NCBI RefSeq assembly: GCF_019891545.1 | Contig: NZ_JAHDIU010000001.1 | Span: 310,001-374,000 of the forward strand | DNA length: 64,000 nucleotides | Source: Flavobacterium coralii | GTDB taxonomy: Bacteria > Bacteroidota > Bacteroidia > Flavobacteriales > Flavobacteriaceae | Direction of reading: 5' to 3' | Shown: piece after piece, positions 7,323 through 16,100 of the stretch | How the letters are laid out: the number at the start of each line of letters is the position of its first letter | How positions within the stretch are numbered: the first letter of the stretch is position 1 | The notes under the pieces: model-generated | What the model was told of the DNA's origin: nothing | The model's database searches: none | The model's input: the letters and a program-made list of their open reading frames with translations, nothing else | Translations under genes and position numbers: made by a program

Positions 7323-9452
7323 ATGAAAAAACACTTATTTTTAAGCTGTGTTTGTGTTATTTTTGCCGCCAACGCGCAATCGAAAAAAACACCAATGACG
7401 GAAATACCCACTCCACCAAAAGCAGCTATAAAGCCAAAGAAATTAGAAAAGCACGGCGATGTGCGTACCGATAACTACTACTGGCTTAATGAAAGGGAAA
7501 ACCCAGAAGTGATAAGCTATCTTGAGGCGGAAAATGAGTATTATGAAAAGATGACCGCCCATACCAAAAAGTTCAGGGAAGACCTTTTTGAAGAGATGAA
7601 GGCAAGGATTAAGGAAGACGATTCGTCTGTACCTTATTATTACAACGGCTACTACTATATTACACGCTACGAAAAAGGAAAAGATTACCCAATATATTCC
7701 CGTAAAAAAGGAAGCCTTACAGCCCCCGAAGAAATAATGTTTGATTGTAATGAAATGGCTAAAGGCCATTCTTATTTTCATTTAGGTGGTTTAAATGTAA
7801 GTGAAGATAATATCTGGGTGGCTTTTGGTGTAGATACCGTTTCGCGCAGGCAATACACTATTCAAGTTAAAAACCTTAAAACAGGAGAAATACAGCCTGT
7901 AAAAATTGAAAACACTACCGGTGGCTCTACCTGGGCAGGTGATAACAAGACTTTGTTTTACAGCCGTAAAGATCCTGTTACCCTGCGTTCAGAGTATATT
8001 TACAAACACAAGCTGGGGACCCCTGCTAAAGAAGACAAAGTGGTTTTTCATGAAGAGGATGAAACATTCGCGACATTTGTTTATAAAGAAAAATCAAAAA
8101 AATACCTTGTTATCGGCAGCAGCAGTACGCTGACTTCTGAATTCAGGATACTGGATGCCAAAAAGCCTGATGGCGAGTTTAAGATATTCCAGCCCCGCAC
8201 ACGTGGTTTAGAATACAGCATTTCGCATTATCAGGATAAATGGTATGTACTTACTAATAAAGACAAGGCAACTAACTTTAAGGTAATGGTTACTCCTGAA
8301 GGAAAAACCGGAAAGGATAATTGGAAAGACCTTATACCGCACCGTAAAGATGTATTGGTGGAAGACCTCGATATATTTAAAGATTATCTTGTAATTTCTG
8401 AACGTTCTAACGGGCTGAACAAAATACGCATACGCCCATGGAAAGGGGAGGAGTACTACCTGCCTTTTGAAAGCGAAACTTATACTGCGGGAACAGCGTC
8501 TAACCCGGACTTTGATACCGATATACTACGCTACAGCTACCAAAGCCTTGCAACGCCATCGTCTGTTATAGACTTCAATATGAAAACGAAGGAGAAGACT
8601 GTAATGAAAGAGCAGGAAGTGTTGGGCGGCAAGTTTGACAAAAACAATTATGTTGAAGAGCGTATTTGGGCTACTGCAAACGATGGTACTAAAATACCAA
8701 TCTCTATGGTGTACCGTAAAGGAATTGAGAGAAATGGTAAAAATCCGTTGCTGCTATATGCCTACGGTTCTTATGGCGCAAGTATGGATCCTTACTTTTC
8801 ATCTGTAAGGTTAAGCCTTTTAGACAGGGGCTTTATATATGCCATTGCGCACATACGCGGGGGAGAAGACCTCGGCCGTGAATGGTATGAAGATGGCAAG
8901 CTGCTTAAAAAGAAAAATACATTTACCGATTTTATAGATTGCTCTGAATTTGTTATAGCCGAAGGCTACACTTCTCCAAAACATTTATATGCCGAAGGCG
9001 GTTCAGCCGGAGGATTGCTTATGGGAGCAATTGTAAACATGGCGCCACAGCTATATAACGGCGTTATTGCACAGGTACCTTTTGTAGATGTGGTTACCAC
9101 AATGCTTGATGACAGCATACCGCTTACCACAGGCGAGTATGATGAGTGGGGTAACCCTAATGACAAAGTTTACTACGATTATATGAAGTCATATTCACCT
9201 TATGATAATGTTACTGCACAGGCATATCCTAATATGCTGGTTACAACAGGCCTGCACGATTCTCAGGTGCAGTACTGGGAGCCTGCAAAATGGGTTGCAA
9301 GGCTAAGGGTTATGAAAACAGATGATAATGTGCTGTACCTCGATACCAATATGGAGGCAGGCCACGGCGGCGCTTCGGGCCGTTTTGAGGCGCTTAAGGA
9401 AGTAGCCAAAGAGTACAGTTTTTTGTTAGATTTAGAAGGAATTAAAAAGTAA
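7323..9452 (+). CDS. ptrB: Oligopeptidase B-like serine peptidase (S9A), exported
   Basis: A 709-residue protein with an N-terminal signal peptide (cleavage around A-N-A-Q). A beta-propeller domain (about residues 90-430) is followed by an alpha/beta-hydrolase catalytic domain. The nucleophile Ser lies in GGSAGG (about residue 561), Asp in GLHDSQVQYWEP (about 645) and His in EAGHGGASG (about 680). The blocks VPFVDVVTTM, PLTTGEYDEWGNP and AYGSYGASMDP point to oligopeptidase B rather than prolyl oligopeptidase. It should cleave short peptides, probably after basic residues, in the periplasm. The symbol ptrB is by family resemblance. Confidence 0.88.
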   Translation: MKKHLFLSCVCVIFAANAQSKKTPMTEIPTPPKAAIKPKKLEKHGDVRTDNYYWLNERENPEVISYLEAENEYYEKMTAHTKKFREDLFEEMKARIKEDDSSVPYYYNGYYYITRYEKGKDYPIYSRKKGSLTAPEEIMFDCNEMAKGHSYFHLGGLNVSEDNIWVAFGVDTVSRRQYTIQVKNLKTGEIQPVKIENTTGGSTWAGDNKTLFYSRKDPVTLRSEYIYKHKLGTPAKEDKVVFHEEDETFATFVYKEKSKKYLVIGSSSTLTSEFRILDAKKPDGEFKIFQPRTRGLEYSISHYQDKWYVLTNKDKATNFKVMVTPEGKTGKDNWKDLIPHRKDVLVEDLDIFKDYLVISERSNGLNKIRIRPWKGEEYYLPFESETYTAGTASNPDFDTDILRYSYQSLATPSSVIDFNMKTKEKTVMKEQEVLGGKFDKNNYVEERIWATANDGTKIPISMVYRKGIERNGKNPLLLYAYGSYGASMDPYFSSVRLSLLDRGFIYAIAHIRGGEDLGREWYEDGKLLKKKNTFTDFIDCSEFVIAEGYTSPKHLYAEGGSAGGLLMGAIVNMAPQLYNGVIAQVPFVDVVTTMLDDSIPLTTGEYDEWGNPNDKVYYDYMKSYSPYDNVTAQAYPNMLVTTGLHDSQVQYWEPAKWVARLRVMKTDDNVLYLDTNMEAGHGGASGRFEALKEVAKEYSFLLDLEGIKK

Positions 9453-9532
9453 TTAAATTTTTTTTGTTAGATTTGCAAGGTTTTGAGGTTTAAAAACTTT
9501 GTGCACGGTTTACCTTGATTAACTTATTTTTT

Positions 9533-10573
9533 ATGAAAGAAGAAATAAACGCCTATAATAATGTATTGGAATTAATTGGTAACACACCGCTGATTAAGAT
9601 CAATAAAATTACCGAAGGACTTAAAGGAAATTTTTACGCTAAAGTAGAAGCTTTTAATCCGGGCCACTCCACAAAAGACAGAATTGCCTTATATATAATT
9701 GAAGAAGCCGAAAGAAGGGGAATCCTTAAACCGGGAGATACAATTATAGAAACCACTTCGGGCAATACAGGCTTTAGTGTGGCAATGGTAAGCATTATTA
9801 AAGGATATGACTGTGTACTTGCAGTAAGCTCTAAATCTTCTAAAGACAAAATTGATATGTTACGCGCCATGGGGGCAAAAGTTTATGTTTGCCCGGCACA
9901 CGTTAGTGCAGATGACCCGCGCTCTTACTATAATGTCGCAAAAAGGCTTCACGAAGAAACAAAAGGTTCGGTTTACATAAACCAGTATTTTAATGACCTT
10001 AATGTTGATGCCCATTACAAAACCACCGGCCCGGAGATATGGGAGCAAACCAAAGGAAAAATAACCCACCTGATAGCCTGTAGCGGTACAGGAGGAACTA
10101 TATCGGGCGCGGCGCGTTTCCTTAAAGAAAAAAATCCGGATATTAAAGTGCTTGGTGTAGATGCCTATGGCTCTGTACTTAAAAAATACCACGAAACAAG
10201 GGAATTTGACAGTGACGAGATATACCCTTACAGGATAGAAGGACTTGGCAAAAACCTTATACCAACCGCTACTGATTTTGATGTTATTGATAAATTCATT
10301 AAAGTATCTGACGAAGACAGTGCCCATGCTGCGAGGCATATTGCCAAAACAGAAGGTTTATTTGTAGGCTACACCAGCGGAGCTGCATTTCAGGCAGTAA
10401 AGCAGTATGCAGAACTGGGCGAGTTTGATGAAAAAAGTAATGTTGTGCTAATCTTCCCTGACCATGGTTCGCGCTACATGAGCAAAGTATTCAGCGATGA
10501 GTGGATGAACGAGCAGGGCTTTTTTGACAGTGTAAATCTTGAAGAAGCACAAAAAATTGAATTTATAAAGTAA
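9533..10573 (+). CDS. Cysteine synthase-family PLP enzyme (beta-family)
   Basis: From ATG 9533 the protein has 346 residues; a TTG at 9515 adds six poorly fitting residues. The fold-type II features are clear: NTPLIKI near the start, the PLP lysine Lys48 in NPGHSTKDR, the substrate loop TSGNTG and the phosphate-binding loop [10 protein letters not shown]. It should make cysteine (from O-acetylserine and sulfide) or cystathionine. The lysine context GHSTKDR differs from the usual GGSVKDR of CysK, and the C-terminus carries a [11 protein letters not shown] block seen in CysK- and CBS-like groups, so the exact substrate is open. No CBS regulatory domain is present. It is followed by its own terminator. 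Confidence 0.85.
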   Translation: MKEEINAYNNVLELIGNTPLIKINKITEGLKGNFYAKVEAFNPGHSTKDRIALYIIEEAERRGILKPGDTIIETTSGNTGFSVAMVSIIKGYDCVLAVSSKSSKDKIDMLRAMGAKVYVCPAHVSADDPRSYYNVAKRLHEETKGSVYINQYFNDLNVDAHYKTTGPEIWEQTKGKITHLIACSGTGGTISGAARFLKEKNPDIKVLGVDAYGSVLKKYHETREFDSDEIYPYRIEGLGKNLIPTATDFDVIDKFIKVSDEDSAHAARHIAKTEGLFVGYTSGAAFQAVKQYAELGEFDEKSNVVLIFPDHGSRYMSKVFSDEWMNEQGFFDSVNLEEAQKIEFIK

Positions 10574-10602
10574 GTAAGACAGAAAACACAATTATACAAT
10601 CG

Positions 10603-10626
10603 GCCTCTTTTTAAGAGGCTTTTTTA
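10603..10626 (+). terminator. Terminator behind the cysteine synthase gene
   Basis: Stem GCCTCTT / AAGAGGC with a 3-base loop, followed by a run of T. Confidence 0.88.
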
Positions 10627-10735
10627 TTTATTTATATATTGGTACAGGCCGAATGACTAATTAAAACTTCAACAGGTTATAAAGGTTTTTTAACAACTAT
10701 TATTATATTTTAAATGTTAAAGTTTAAGTTACACC

Positions 10736-10767
10736 TTGTATTTAACAAAATATTTATATTATATTTG
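10736..10767 (+). promoter_or_regulatory. Bacteroidetes-type promoter for the sigma factor gene
   Basis: TTG (10736-10738), 21 bases, then TATATTTG (10760-10767), a full match to the TAnnTTTG -7 consensus. It implies a leader of about 100 bases before the start at 10876. The 302-base gap between 10573 and 10876 otherwise holds only the terminator and AT-rich sequence. Confidence 0.65.
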
Positions 10768-10875
10768 GCTTATAATTAATTCAAAATTAACGTTTGCCTA
10801 TAGACAAAACTACTTTTTAGAACCGGCTTGCCGGTATTTATCGAAAACCCAATTTCAAAACTAAAAAGTGTTGCT

Positions 10876-11460
10876 ATGGCTAATGTTGTAATCCCGGACG
10901 CTGTGCTGGTTAAGAATTATATTTGCGGAGATGAAAATGCTCTTGCATCTTTAATTAACAGGCACCAATCAAAAATTTATGGTTTTATCTACTCTAAGGT
11001 AACCGACAGGGATATCGCAGATGATATCTTTCAGGATACTTTTATCAAAGTGATAAAAACATTAAAGGCGAACTCTTACAATGAAGAGGGTAAGTTCCTT
11101 CCGTGGGTAATGCGTATTTCGCATAACCTTATTGTAGATCACTTCAGGAGAAATAAGAAAATGCCGATGTTCCGTGAAACGGAGGAGTTCTCTATTTTTT
11201 CTATAATGAGTGATAACAGCCCTAACATTGAAAGCCGTATTATTACCGACCAGGTAGAAAATGACGTGCAAAGGCTTATTGAAGAATTGCCTGAAGACCA
11301 GAAACAGGTACTGCAAATGCGCATTTACCAGGATATGAGCTTTAAAGAAATAGCTGATGTTACCGGGGTTAGTATTAACACCGCGCTGGGCAGGATGCGC
11401 TATGCGCTTATGAACCTGAGGAAAGTAATTGAAAAAAATAATATTATTTTGACAAATTAG
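10876..11460 (+). CDS. RNA polymerase sigma factor, sigma-70 family (ECF-like)
   Basis: From ATG 10876 the protein has 194 residues; upstream in-frame TTG codons are less likely starts. Region 2 is visible as LINRHQSKIYGFIYSKVTDRD with DIFQDTFIKVIK, and region 4 as LPEDQKQVLQMRIYQDMSF followed by the helix-turn-helix KEIADVTGVSINTALGRMRYAL. Only sigma2 and sigma4 are present, as in ECF factors. No anti-sigma factor gene follows; instead there is a 47-codon ORF and then a terminator. In Flavobacteria this type is often an abundant general factor, so a broad rather than stress-specific role is possible. Confidence 0.9.
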   Translation: MANVVIPDAVLVKNYICGDENALASLINRHQSKIYGFIYSKVTDRDIADDIFQDTFIKVIKTLKANSYNEEGKFLPWVMRISHNLIVDHFRRNKKMPMFRETEEFSIFSIMSDNSPNIESRIITDQVENDVQRLIEELPEDQKQVLQMRIYQDMSFKEIADVTGVSINTALGRMRYALMNLRKVIEKNNIILTN

Positions 11461-11515
11461 GCAATATAGGGCACGGGGTTGCGTTATGTATAAAACTAAA
11501 CCAATAATTTTATAT

Positions 11516-11659
11516 ATGGCAAAACTCTACTCTAAAAAAAAATTAGAAGCTCCTAAAATGTTACCTAAAAAAGAGACTATTGATTTTATACTGAGCTACT
11601 CTAAAGCGCTTAAAATACTTAAAACTTCTAACGGAATGTTTGAAAGCGTTGCGAACTAA
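11516..11659 (+). CDS. Small conserved-looking protein, 47 aa, behind the sigma factor
   Basis: ATG 11516 opens a 47-codon frame ending at TAA 11657-11659. The peptide is basic at the start (AKLYSKKKLEAPKMLPKKET), followed by a likely helix IDFILSYSKALKILK and a short tail ending FESVAN. It lies 55 bases behind the sigma gene and just before a terminator, which fits a short co-transcribed unit. I recall similar small ORFs with an ETIxFxLxYSKxL core in Flavobacteriaceae, so it is probably real. Its function is unknown; an effect on RNA polymerase or the neighbouring sigma factor is only a guess. Confidence 0.6.
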   Translation: MAKLYSKKKLEAPKMLPKKETIDFILSYSKALKILKTSNGMFESVAN

Positions 11660-11664
11660 CTAAT

Positions 11665-11694
11665 AAGCCTCCTATTTACGGGAGGCTTTTTTGT
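11665..11694 (+). terminator. Terminator of the sigma factor transcript
   Basis: Stem AAGCCTCC / GGAGGCTT, 8-base loop, then a T-run. It overlaps the last codons of the converging nth gene. Confidence 0.85.
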
Positions 11695-12334
11695 AATACT
11701 CTTCAAGTACGGTTTTTCTGCCTATAGTGCGGGTTATAATATCTTTTTCAAGGTTCCAGCCACGTGCCGGGCTGTACTCGCGCCCATACCATATTATCTG
11801 CAAATGTAGCTTGTTCCACAACGCTTCAGGAAAAAGCCTTTTGGCATCTTTCTCGGTTTGCTCTACATTTTTGCCATTGCTAAAGCCCCAGCGGTACATA
11901 AGCCTGTGTATATGGGTATCTACCGGAAAGGCAGGAACACCAAAAGCCTGGCTCATAACAACACTAGCCGTTTTATGCCCTACAGCAGGCAGGGCTTCAA
12001 GGTCTTTAAAACTGGCGGGTACTTCGCCATTGTGCTTTTCAATCAAAATTTCAGATAGCCCGTGTATCCCCTTAGCTTTCATAGGCGAAAGACCCACAGG
12101 CTTTATAATTTCCCTTATTTCTTCTACAGATAGTTTCACCATTGCATAAGGGTTATCGGCACGTTCAAACAACAGGGGCGTGATTTGGTTTACGCGAACA
12201 TCGGTGCTTTGCGCCGACATTAATACGGCTATCAGCAGGGTGTAGGGGTCTCTATGGTCGAGTGGTATCGGTACCGTTGGGTATATTTCGTCAAGAGTGG
12301 TTATAGCAAATTGTACCTTTTCTGATTTTGTCAT
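11672..12334 (-). CDS. nth: Endonuclease III homologue without the iron-sulfur cluster
   Basis: A 220-residue base-excision-repair glycosylase/AP lyase. The helix-hairpin-helix motif LPAVGHKTASVVM holds the catalytic lysine (Lys121), and VDTHIHR holds the catalytic aspartate (Asp139), at almost the same numbers as E. coli Lys120 and Asp138. The C-terminus, which in classical Nth carries four cysteines for a [4Fe-4S] cluster, here reads WYGREYSPARGWNLEKDI and has none; the whole protein contains no cysteine. It should remove oxidised pyrimidines, with the cluster replaced by another packing. It is divergent from bcp with 33 bases between the starts. Confidence 0.92.
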   Translation of the reverse strand: MTKSEKVQFAITTLDEIYPTVPIPLDHRDPYTLLIAVLMSAQSTDVRVNQITPLLFERADNPYAMVKLSVEEIREIIKPVGLSPMKAKGIHGLSEILIEKHNGEVPASFKDLEALPAVGHKTASVVMSQAFGVPAFPVDTHIHRLMYRWGFSNGKNVEQTEKDAKRLFPEALWNKLHLQIIWYGREYSPARGWNLEKDIITRTIGRKTVLEEYYKKASRK

Positions 12335-12367
12335 TTTTCGTACATTTATGAAAACAAATATAATACT

Positions 12368-12820
12368 ATGACAACATTAAAAAAAGGAGATAAAGCGCCT
12401 GAGTTTTCAGGTAAAGACCAGGATGGTACTACCCACACGCTTAGCGACTATAAAGGTAAAAAGCTTGTTGTATTTTTTTACCCTAAAGCGAATACACCTG
12501 GCTGCACCGCCGAAGCATGCGATTTGCGTGACAACTATGAACGTTTTCAGGCTGCCAACTATGCACTGTTAGGAGTTAGTGCTGACAGCGCAAAAGCCCA
12601 AGGAAAATTCAGGGATAAATTTAGTTTTCCGTTTCCGCTAATTGCCGATGAAGATAAAGAGGTTATAAATGCTTTTGGCGTATGGGGGCCTAAAAAATTT
12701 ATGGGCAAAGAGTATGACGGCATACACCGTATCACCTTTATTATAAATGAAGAAGGTATAATTGATGATGTAATTACCGATGTAAAGACAAAAGCACACG
12801 CAGCGCAGATATTAAAATAA
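12368..12820 (+). CDS. bcp: Thioredoxin-dependent peroxiredoxin (Bcp/PrxQ type)
   Basis: A 150-residue atypical 2-Cys peroxiredoxin. The peroxidatic cysteine is in the TPGC motif of NTPGCTAEACDLRDNY, and the resolving cysteine is five residues later, the typical PrxQ arrangement. The N-terminal KGDKAPEFSGKDQDG and the block VVFFYPKA are also standard. It reduces H2O2 and organic hydroperoxides in the cytosol using thioredoxin. Its very close divergent position to nth suggests a shared control region for repair and peroxide defence, though no operator is visible in the short gap. Confidence 0.95.
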   Translation: MTTLKKGDKAPEFSGKDQDGTTHTLSDYKGKKLVVFFYPKANTPGCTAEACDLRDNYERFQAANYALLGVSADSAKAQGKFRDKFSFPFPLIADEDKEVINAFGVWGPKKFMGKEYDGIHRITFIINEEGIIDDVITDVKTKAHAAQILK

Positions 12821-12821
12821 A

Positions 12822-12847
12822 AAATGCAGCCTCAGGCTGCATTTTTT
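12822..12847 (+). terminator. Terminator behind bcp
   Basis: Stem AAATGCAGCC / GGCTGCATTT with loop TCA and a T-run. Confidence 0.9.
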
Positions 12848-12925
12848 ATTTATTTAATACATCCTTGTGAAGCCGTTAATATTTAAGATAAATAATATGT
12901 GGTAATTTTATTAAAAACCATCATA

Positions 12926-13741
12926 ATGACCACACTAAGGGCTTCTTCATCAAAATTTGAATTTATTGCCAAAGCAGGCTTTGTTGCCAAAGGAATTGTT
13001 TATTCTTTATTGGGTTTGATAACATTAATGGCAGCTTTTAATATCAACGGAAAATCTACCGGTGATACAGATAAAAACGGTGTGTTCAATTTTTTATACA
13101 GGCAACCGGGCGGGCAAGTACTGTTGGGTTTATTGGCTATTGGGCTGATATGCTATTGTATATGGAGGCTCATCCAGGCATTTAAGGGAAGCAGCAGCAA
13201 CAGTGGCGATGATAAAAAGAAGGAATATGCCAAAAGGGCCCGTTATCTTTTTAGCGCATTAGCCTATGGCAGTATTACCTTTCAGGTGGTGCGGAAATTA
13301 TTTATAAGTGCGTCTGCTGGTGGTAACGACAGTAAGGAAAGCATGGCAAGAGAGTTGCTGACAAAACCTTTCGGACAGGTGCTTGTGGGTATTGGCGCTC
13401 TCATACTATTAGGTGTAGGGATTTATCAGCTTTATTACGGGTATTCGGAGAAATATAAAAAGCACGTAGATAAGGCAGTTAATGAGAAAAGCAGGAAAGC
13501 TATGATGACGGCAGGTAAAATAGGCTATATGGCACGAGGGCTTGTATGGCTGCTATTAGCCTGGTTATTTTTAAAAGCGGCATGGGAGGCTAATGCTTCC
13601 AACGCCGGAAATACTTCTAAAGCATTTCAATTCTTGCAGGAATTATCTTATGGTGCCTACATGCTTGCTGCAATTGCATTGGGCCTTATATGCTATGGTA
13701 CATTTAATTTTGTCAGGGCACGATACGAGAAATTTGTGTAG
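12926..13741 (+). CDS. DUF1206 family membrane protein
   Basis: From ATG 12926 (MTTLRASS) the protein has 271 residues. It contains about six transmembrane helices arranged as three repeated two-helix units. Each unit has a pattern of the type AKAGFVAKGIVYSLLGLI, AKRARYLFSALAYG or AGKIGYMARGLVWLLLAW followed by a GQVLLGLLAIGLICY-like second helix. This is the DUF1206 arrangement; the molecular function is not known. It stands alone, with its own space on both sides and convergent with the next gene, 11 bases away. A TTG-led extension to 12899 is possible but unlikely. Confidence 0.85.
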   Translation: MTTLRASSSKFEFIAKAGFVAKGIVYSLLGLITLMAAFNINGKSTGDTDKNGVFNFLYRQPGGQVLLGLLAIGLICYCIWRLIQAFKGSSSNSGDDKKKEYAKRARYLFSALAYGSITFQVVRKLFISASAGGNDSKESMARELLTKPFGQVLVGIGALILLGVGIYQLYYGYSEKYKKHVDKAVNEKSRKAMMTAGKIGYMARGLVWLLLAWLFLKAAWEANASNAGNTSKAFQFLQELSYGAYMLAAIALGLICYGTFNFVRARYEKFV

Positions 13742-13752
13742 AAAGCCCCCGC

Positions 13753-15243
13753 TTATGGATTTTCTACTGTTTCATCAGTGTGTGCAGGTAGCAGCTTTTT
13801 AGGGTCGTAACCAAACAAGTGGTTTTTCTTAATAAGATCTGCAATACCTTCCGGCAGCATGTGCTCCCATCCGCTCTGTCCTTTATTGATCATTTTAAGC
13901 ACTTCCCTCGAGAATATTTCCAGGTATTCTTCTTTAACCCCCGGAATATCTACCACTTTACCATTAAATTTAAAGAACTTATAAAGCTCTTTCATCCTTG
14001 GGTGTACTTTAAGGTTTTCAGAGTTTATAATAGTACCGTCTTCATCTTTCATTGGGTACAAAAATACCTTCAGGTCACGGTAAAACAGTTTACCAAATGC
14101 TTCCAGTATTCCTCCGCTAAGATGGCGGTAGTATTTTTCGTCAAAAATATCAATAAGGTTATTTACCCCCATTGCAAGCCCCATACGGGCTTTGGTATAG
14201 TTACTGAAGTATTCTACAACTTTATAATATTCCTGGAAGTTAGATATCATTACCGTTTGACCAATTGAGCAAAGCAGCTCGGCCCTGTCTAAAAAGTCGC
14301 GTTCATCAATCTCGCCTTCACTCCGCAGGTTAGATAGGGTAATTTCAAAAACAACAAGGGTTTTTTCTTTATCTACCTTATTTTCTTCGAGGAACATCTC
14401 ATGCGATTTTTGCAGGATGTCCATGTTAACCTTTGTTACTGGACGGAAGCTGCCACGCAGTGCAAGTATGTTCTTTTTGTAAAGTACTGCCGCAGGCAAA
14501 ACATTATGCCCGTCAGGGTTAAACATCACCGCATCGGTCATACCGTTCTTTACAAGCTGAAGGCTCATAAGGCGGTTATCTACATTGGCAAAGCGCGGGC
14601 CCGAAAAGTTGATGGTATCTATTTCAAGCTGGTCTTTATCAAGGTGGTCATACAGGTAGCGCAGTAGTTTTTTCGGGTCATTGTACTTATAAAAAGCACC
14701 ATATATAAGGTTAACACCCAATATGCCCAGTGTTTCCTGCTGCAGCCTTGCATCATTCTCCTTAAAGCGGATGTGCAGTATTATTTCGTTATAATCTTCA
14801 TCCGGCTCTACCTGATATTTTATGCCAACCCAGCCGTGGCCTTTAAATTGCTTTGCAAAATCTATCGTGGCTACAGTGTTGGCATAGCTAAAGAACATTT
14901 TATGAGGATGCTTCTCCCTTTTAAGCCTGCTTTCTATAATCTTAACCTCGTGGGTAAGCATTTTCTTCAGCCTGCTTTCGGTAACGTAGCGCCCGTCGTC
15001 TTCAACGCCATATATGGCATCGCTGAAGTCTTTATCATAAGCTGACATTGCTTTTGCTATGGTTCCTGAAGAACCGCCTGCACGAAAAAAATGCCTTACG
15101 GTTTCCTGGCCTGCGCCAATTTCAGAGAATGTGCCGTAAATATTTTCGTTCAGGTTAATGCGTAAAGTCTTGTCTTTTATAGAAGGTACGTGTTCTATGA
15201 TTTTATCGCCCTTAAGGGTAATGTCTTTATCCGTTAACTTCAT
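13753..15243 (-). CDS. Conserved Bacteroidetes protein of unknown function (496 aa)
   Basis: A soluble 496-residue protein without signal peptide or membrane helices. Recognisable stretches are GAGQETVRHFFRAGGSSGTIAKAMSAYD near residue 42 and a region around residue 235 (MFNPDGHNVLPAAVLY). Homologues in this lineage are, as far as I recall, sometimes labelled nicotinate-nucleotide adenylyltransferase, but I see no HxGH nucleotidyltransferase motif or Rossmann signature, so I do not accept that label. The minus strand has TAACTTTG (15269-15262) with TTTG 23 bases upstream, a plausible promoter. It is divergent from the PhnP-like gene. I cannot assign a function. Confidence 0.75.
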   Translation of the reverse strand: MKLTDKDITLKGDKIIEHVPSIKDKTLRINLNENIYGTFSEIGAGQETVRHFFRAGGSSGTIAKAMSAYDKDFSDAIYGVEDDGRYVTESRLKKMLTHEVKIIESRLKREKHPHKMFFSYANTVATIDFAKQFKGHGWVGIKYQVEPDEDYNEIILHIRFKENDARLQQETLGILGVNLIYGAFYKYNDPKKLLRYLYDHLDKDQLEIDTINFSGPRFANVDNRLMSLQLVKNGMTDAVMFNPDGHNVLPAAVLYKKNILALRGSFRPVTKVNMDILQKSHEMFLEENKVDKEKTLVVFEITLSNLRSEGEIDERDFLDRAELLCSIGQTVMISNFQEYYKVVEYFSNYTKARMGLAMGVNNLIDIFDEKYYRHLSGGILEAFGKLFYRDLKVFLYPMKDEDGTIINSENLKVHPRMKELYKFFKFNGKVVDIPGVKEEYLEIFSREVLKMINKGQSGWEHMLPEGIADLIKKNHLFGYDPKKLLPAHTDETVENP

Positions 15244-15328
15244 AGCTTATATGTTCTATTGCAAAGTTAAAGAATCAAAGACTCTAATAAAACAAATAAT
15301 GTTATTTTTGTAAAAAAATCAGCTTATT

Positions 15329-16093
15329 TTGAAGGTTCGTTTTTTAGGTACAGGAACATCTCAGGGCATACCGGTAATAGGGTCTGACCACCCGGTTTGC
15401 CTTAGTAGTGATCCGAGAGACAAACGCCTGCGCGTAAGTGTGTGGATGTACTGGGAGGGCGCTTCTTTCGTTATAGACTGCGGGCCCGATTTCAGGCAGC
15501 AGATGCTGGTTTCAGGATGCAGCAGGTTAGATGGAATATTATTCACCCACGAACACGCCGACCACACTGCAGGCCTCGACGATATAAGGCCTTTTTTCTT
15601 CCGTCAGGGTGATATACCCATTTATGCCCAAAAAAGAGTAATAGAAAGCCTAAAAAAGCGTTTTGATTATATTTTTGAAGAAGAGGATAAATATCCGGGG
15701 GCGCCATCGGTAAAGATAAATGAAGTAAACGCAAATGAACCTTTTGCGATAGCCGACAAAACAGCAATTCCTGTTTTGGCTTATCATGGCTCGCTCGAAG
15801 TGCTTGGCTACAGGGTAGGTGCGTTTGCCTACCTGACTGATGTGAAACACATAGAGCCTGAAGAGATTGAAAAGCTTAAAGGTGTAAACGTTTTAGTGGT
15901 AAGTGCACTAAGGTTTGAGCCGCATGCAACTCATTTTAATATTGAAGATGCCCTTCAGTTGGTAAATGAAGTAAAACCTGAAAAAGCGTACCTGACGCAT
16001 ATAAGTCACCTGATGGGATTTCATGCCGAAGTTGAGGACATGCTTCCCGAAAATGTTTTTCTAGCTTATGATAACCTTGAAATAACTATATAA
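15329..16093 (+). CDS. MBL-fold metallohydrolase, PhnP-like
   Basis: A 254-residue metallo-beta-lactamase-fold protein. The start LGTGTSQGIPVIGSD is typical of PhnP-type phosphodiesterases, where cysteines after it may bind a structural zinc. The metal motif is THEHADHTAGLDD, with additional ligands in YLTDVKH and the C-terminal LTHISHLMGFH. The start codon is TTG at 15329; no in-frame ATG fits the conserved beginning. PhnP itself cleaves cyclic ribose phosphates, but no phosphonate genes are nearby, so the physiological substrate is uncertain. TATTTTTG (15303-15310) may be the -7 element. Confidence 0.85.
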   Translation: MKVRFLGTGTSQGIPVIGSDHPVCLSSDPRDKRLRVSVWMYWEGASFVIDCGPDFRQQMLVSGCSRLDGILFTHEHADHTAGLDDIRPFFFRQGDIPIYAQKRVIESLKKRFDYIFEEEDKYPGAPSVKINEVNANEPFAIADKTAIPVLAYHGSLEVLGYRVGAFAYLTDVKHIEPEEIEKLKGVNVLVVSALRFEPHATHFNIEDALQLVNEVKPEKAYLTHISHLMGFHAEVEDMLPENVFLAYDNLEITI

Positions 16094-16100
16094 TTACCCG

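Noticed and set aside
9515-9532. TTG start for the cysteine synthase-family gene
   Set aside because: The ATG at 9533 is 18 bases downstream and gives the normal family N-terminus.
14401-14667. Plus-strand ORFs opposite the 496-aa unknown protein
   Set aside because: They show shadow-type composition and no plausible start; the minus-strand gene covers the whole region.
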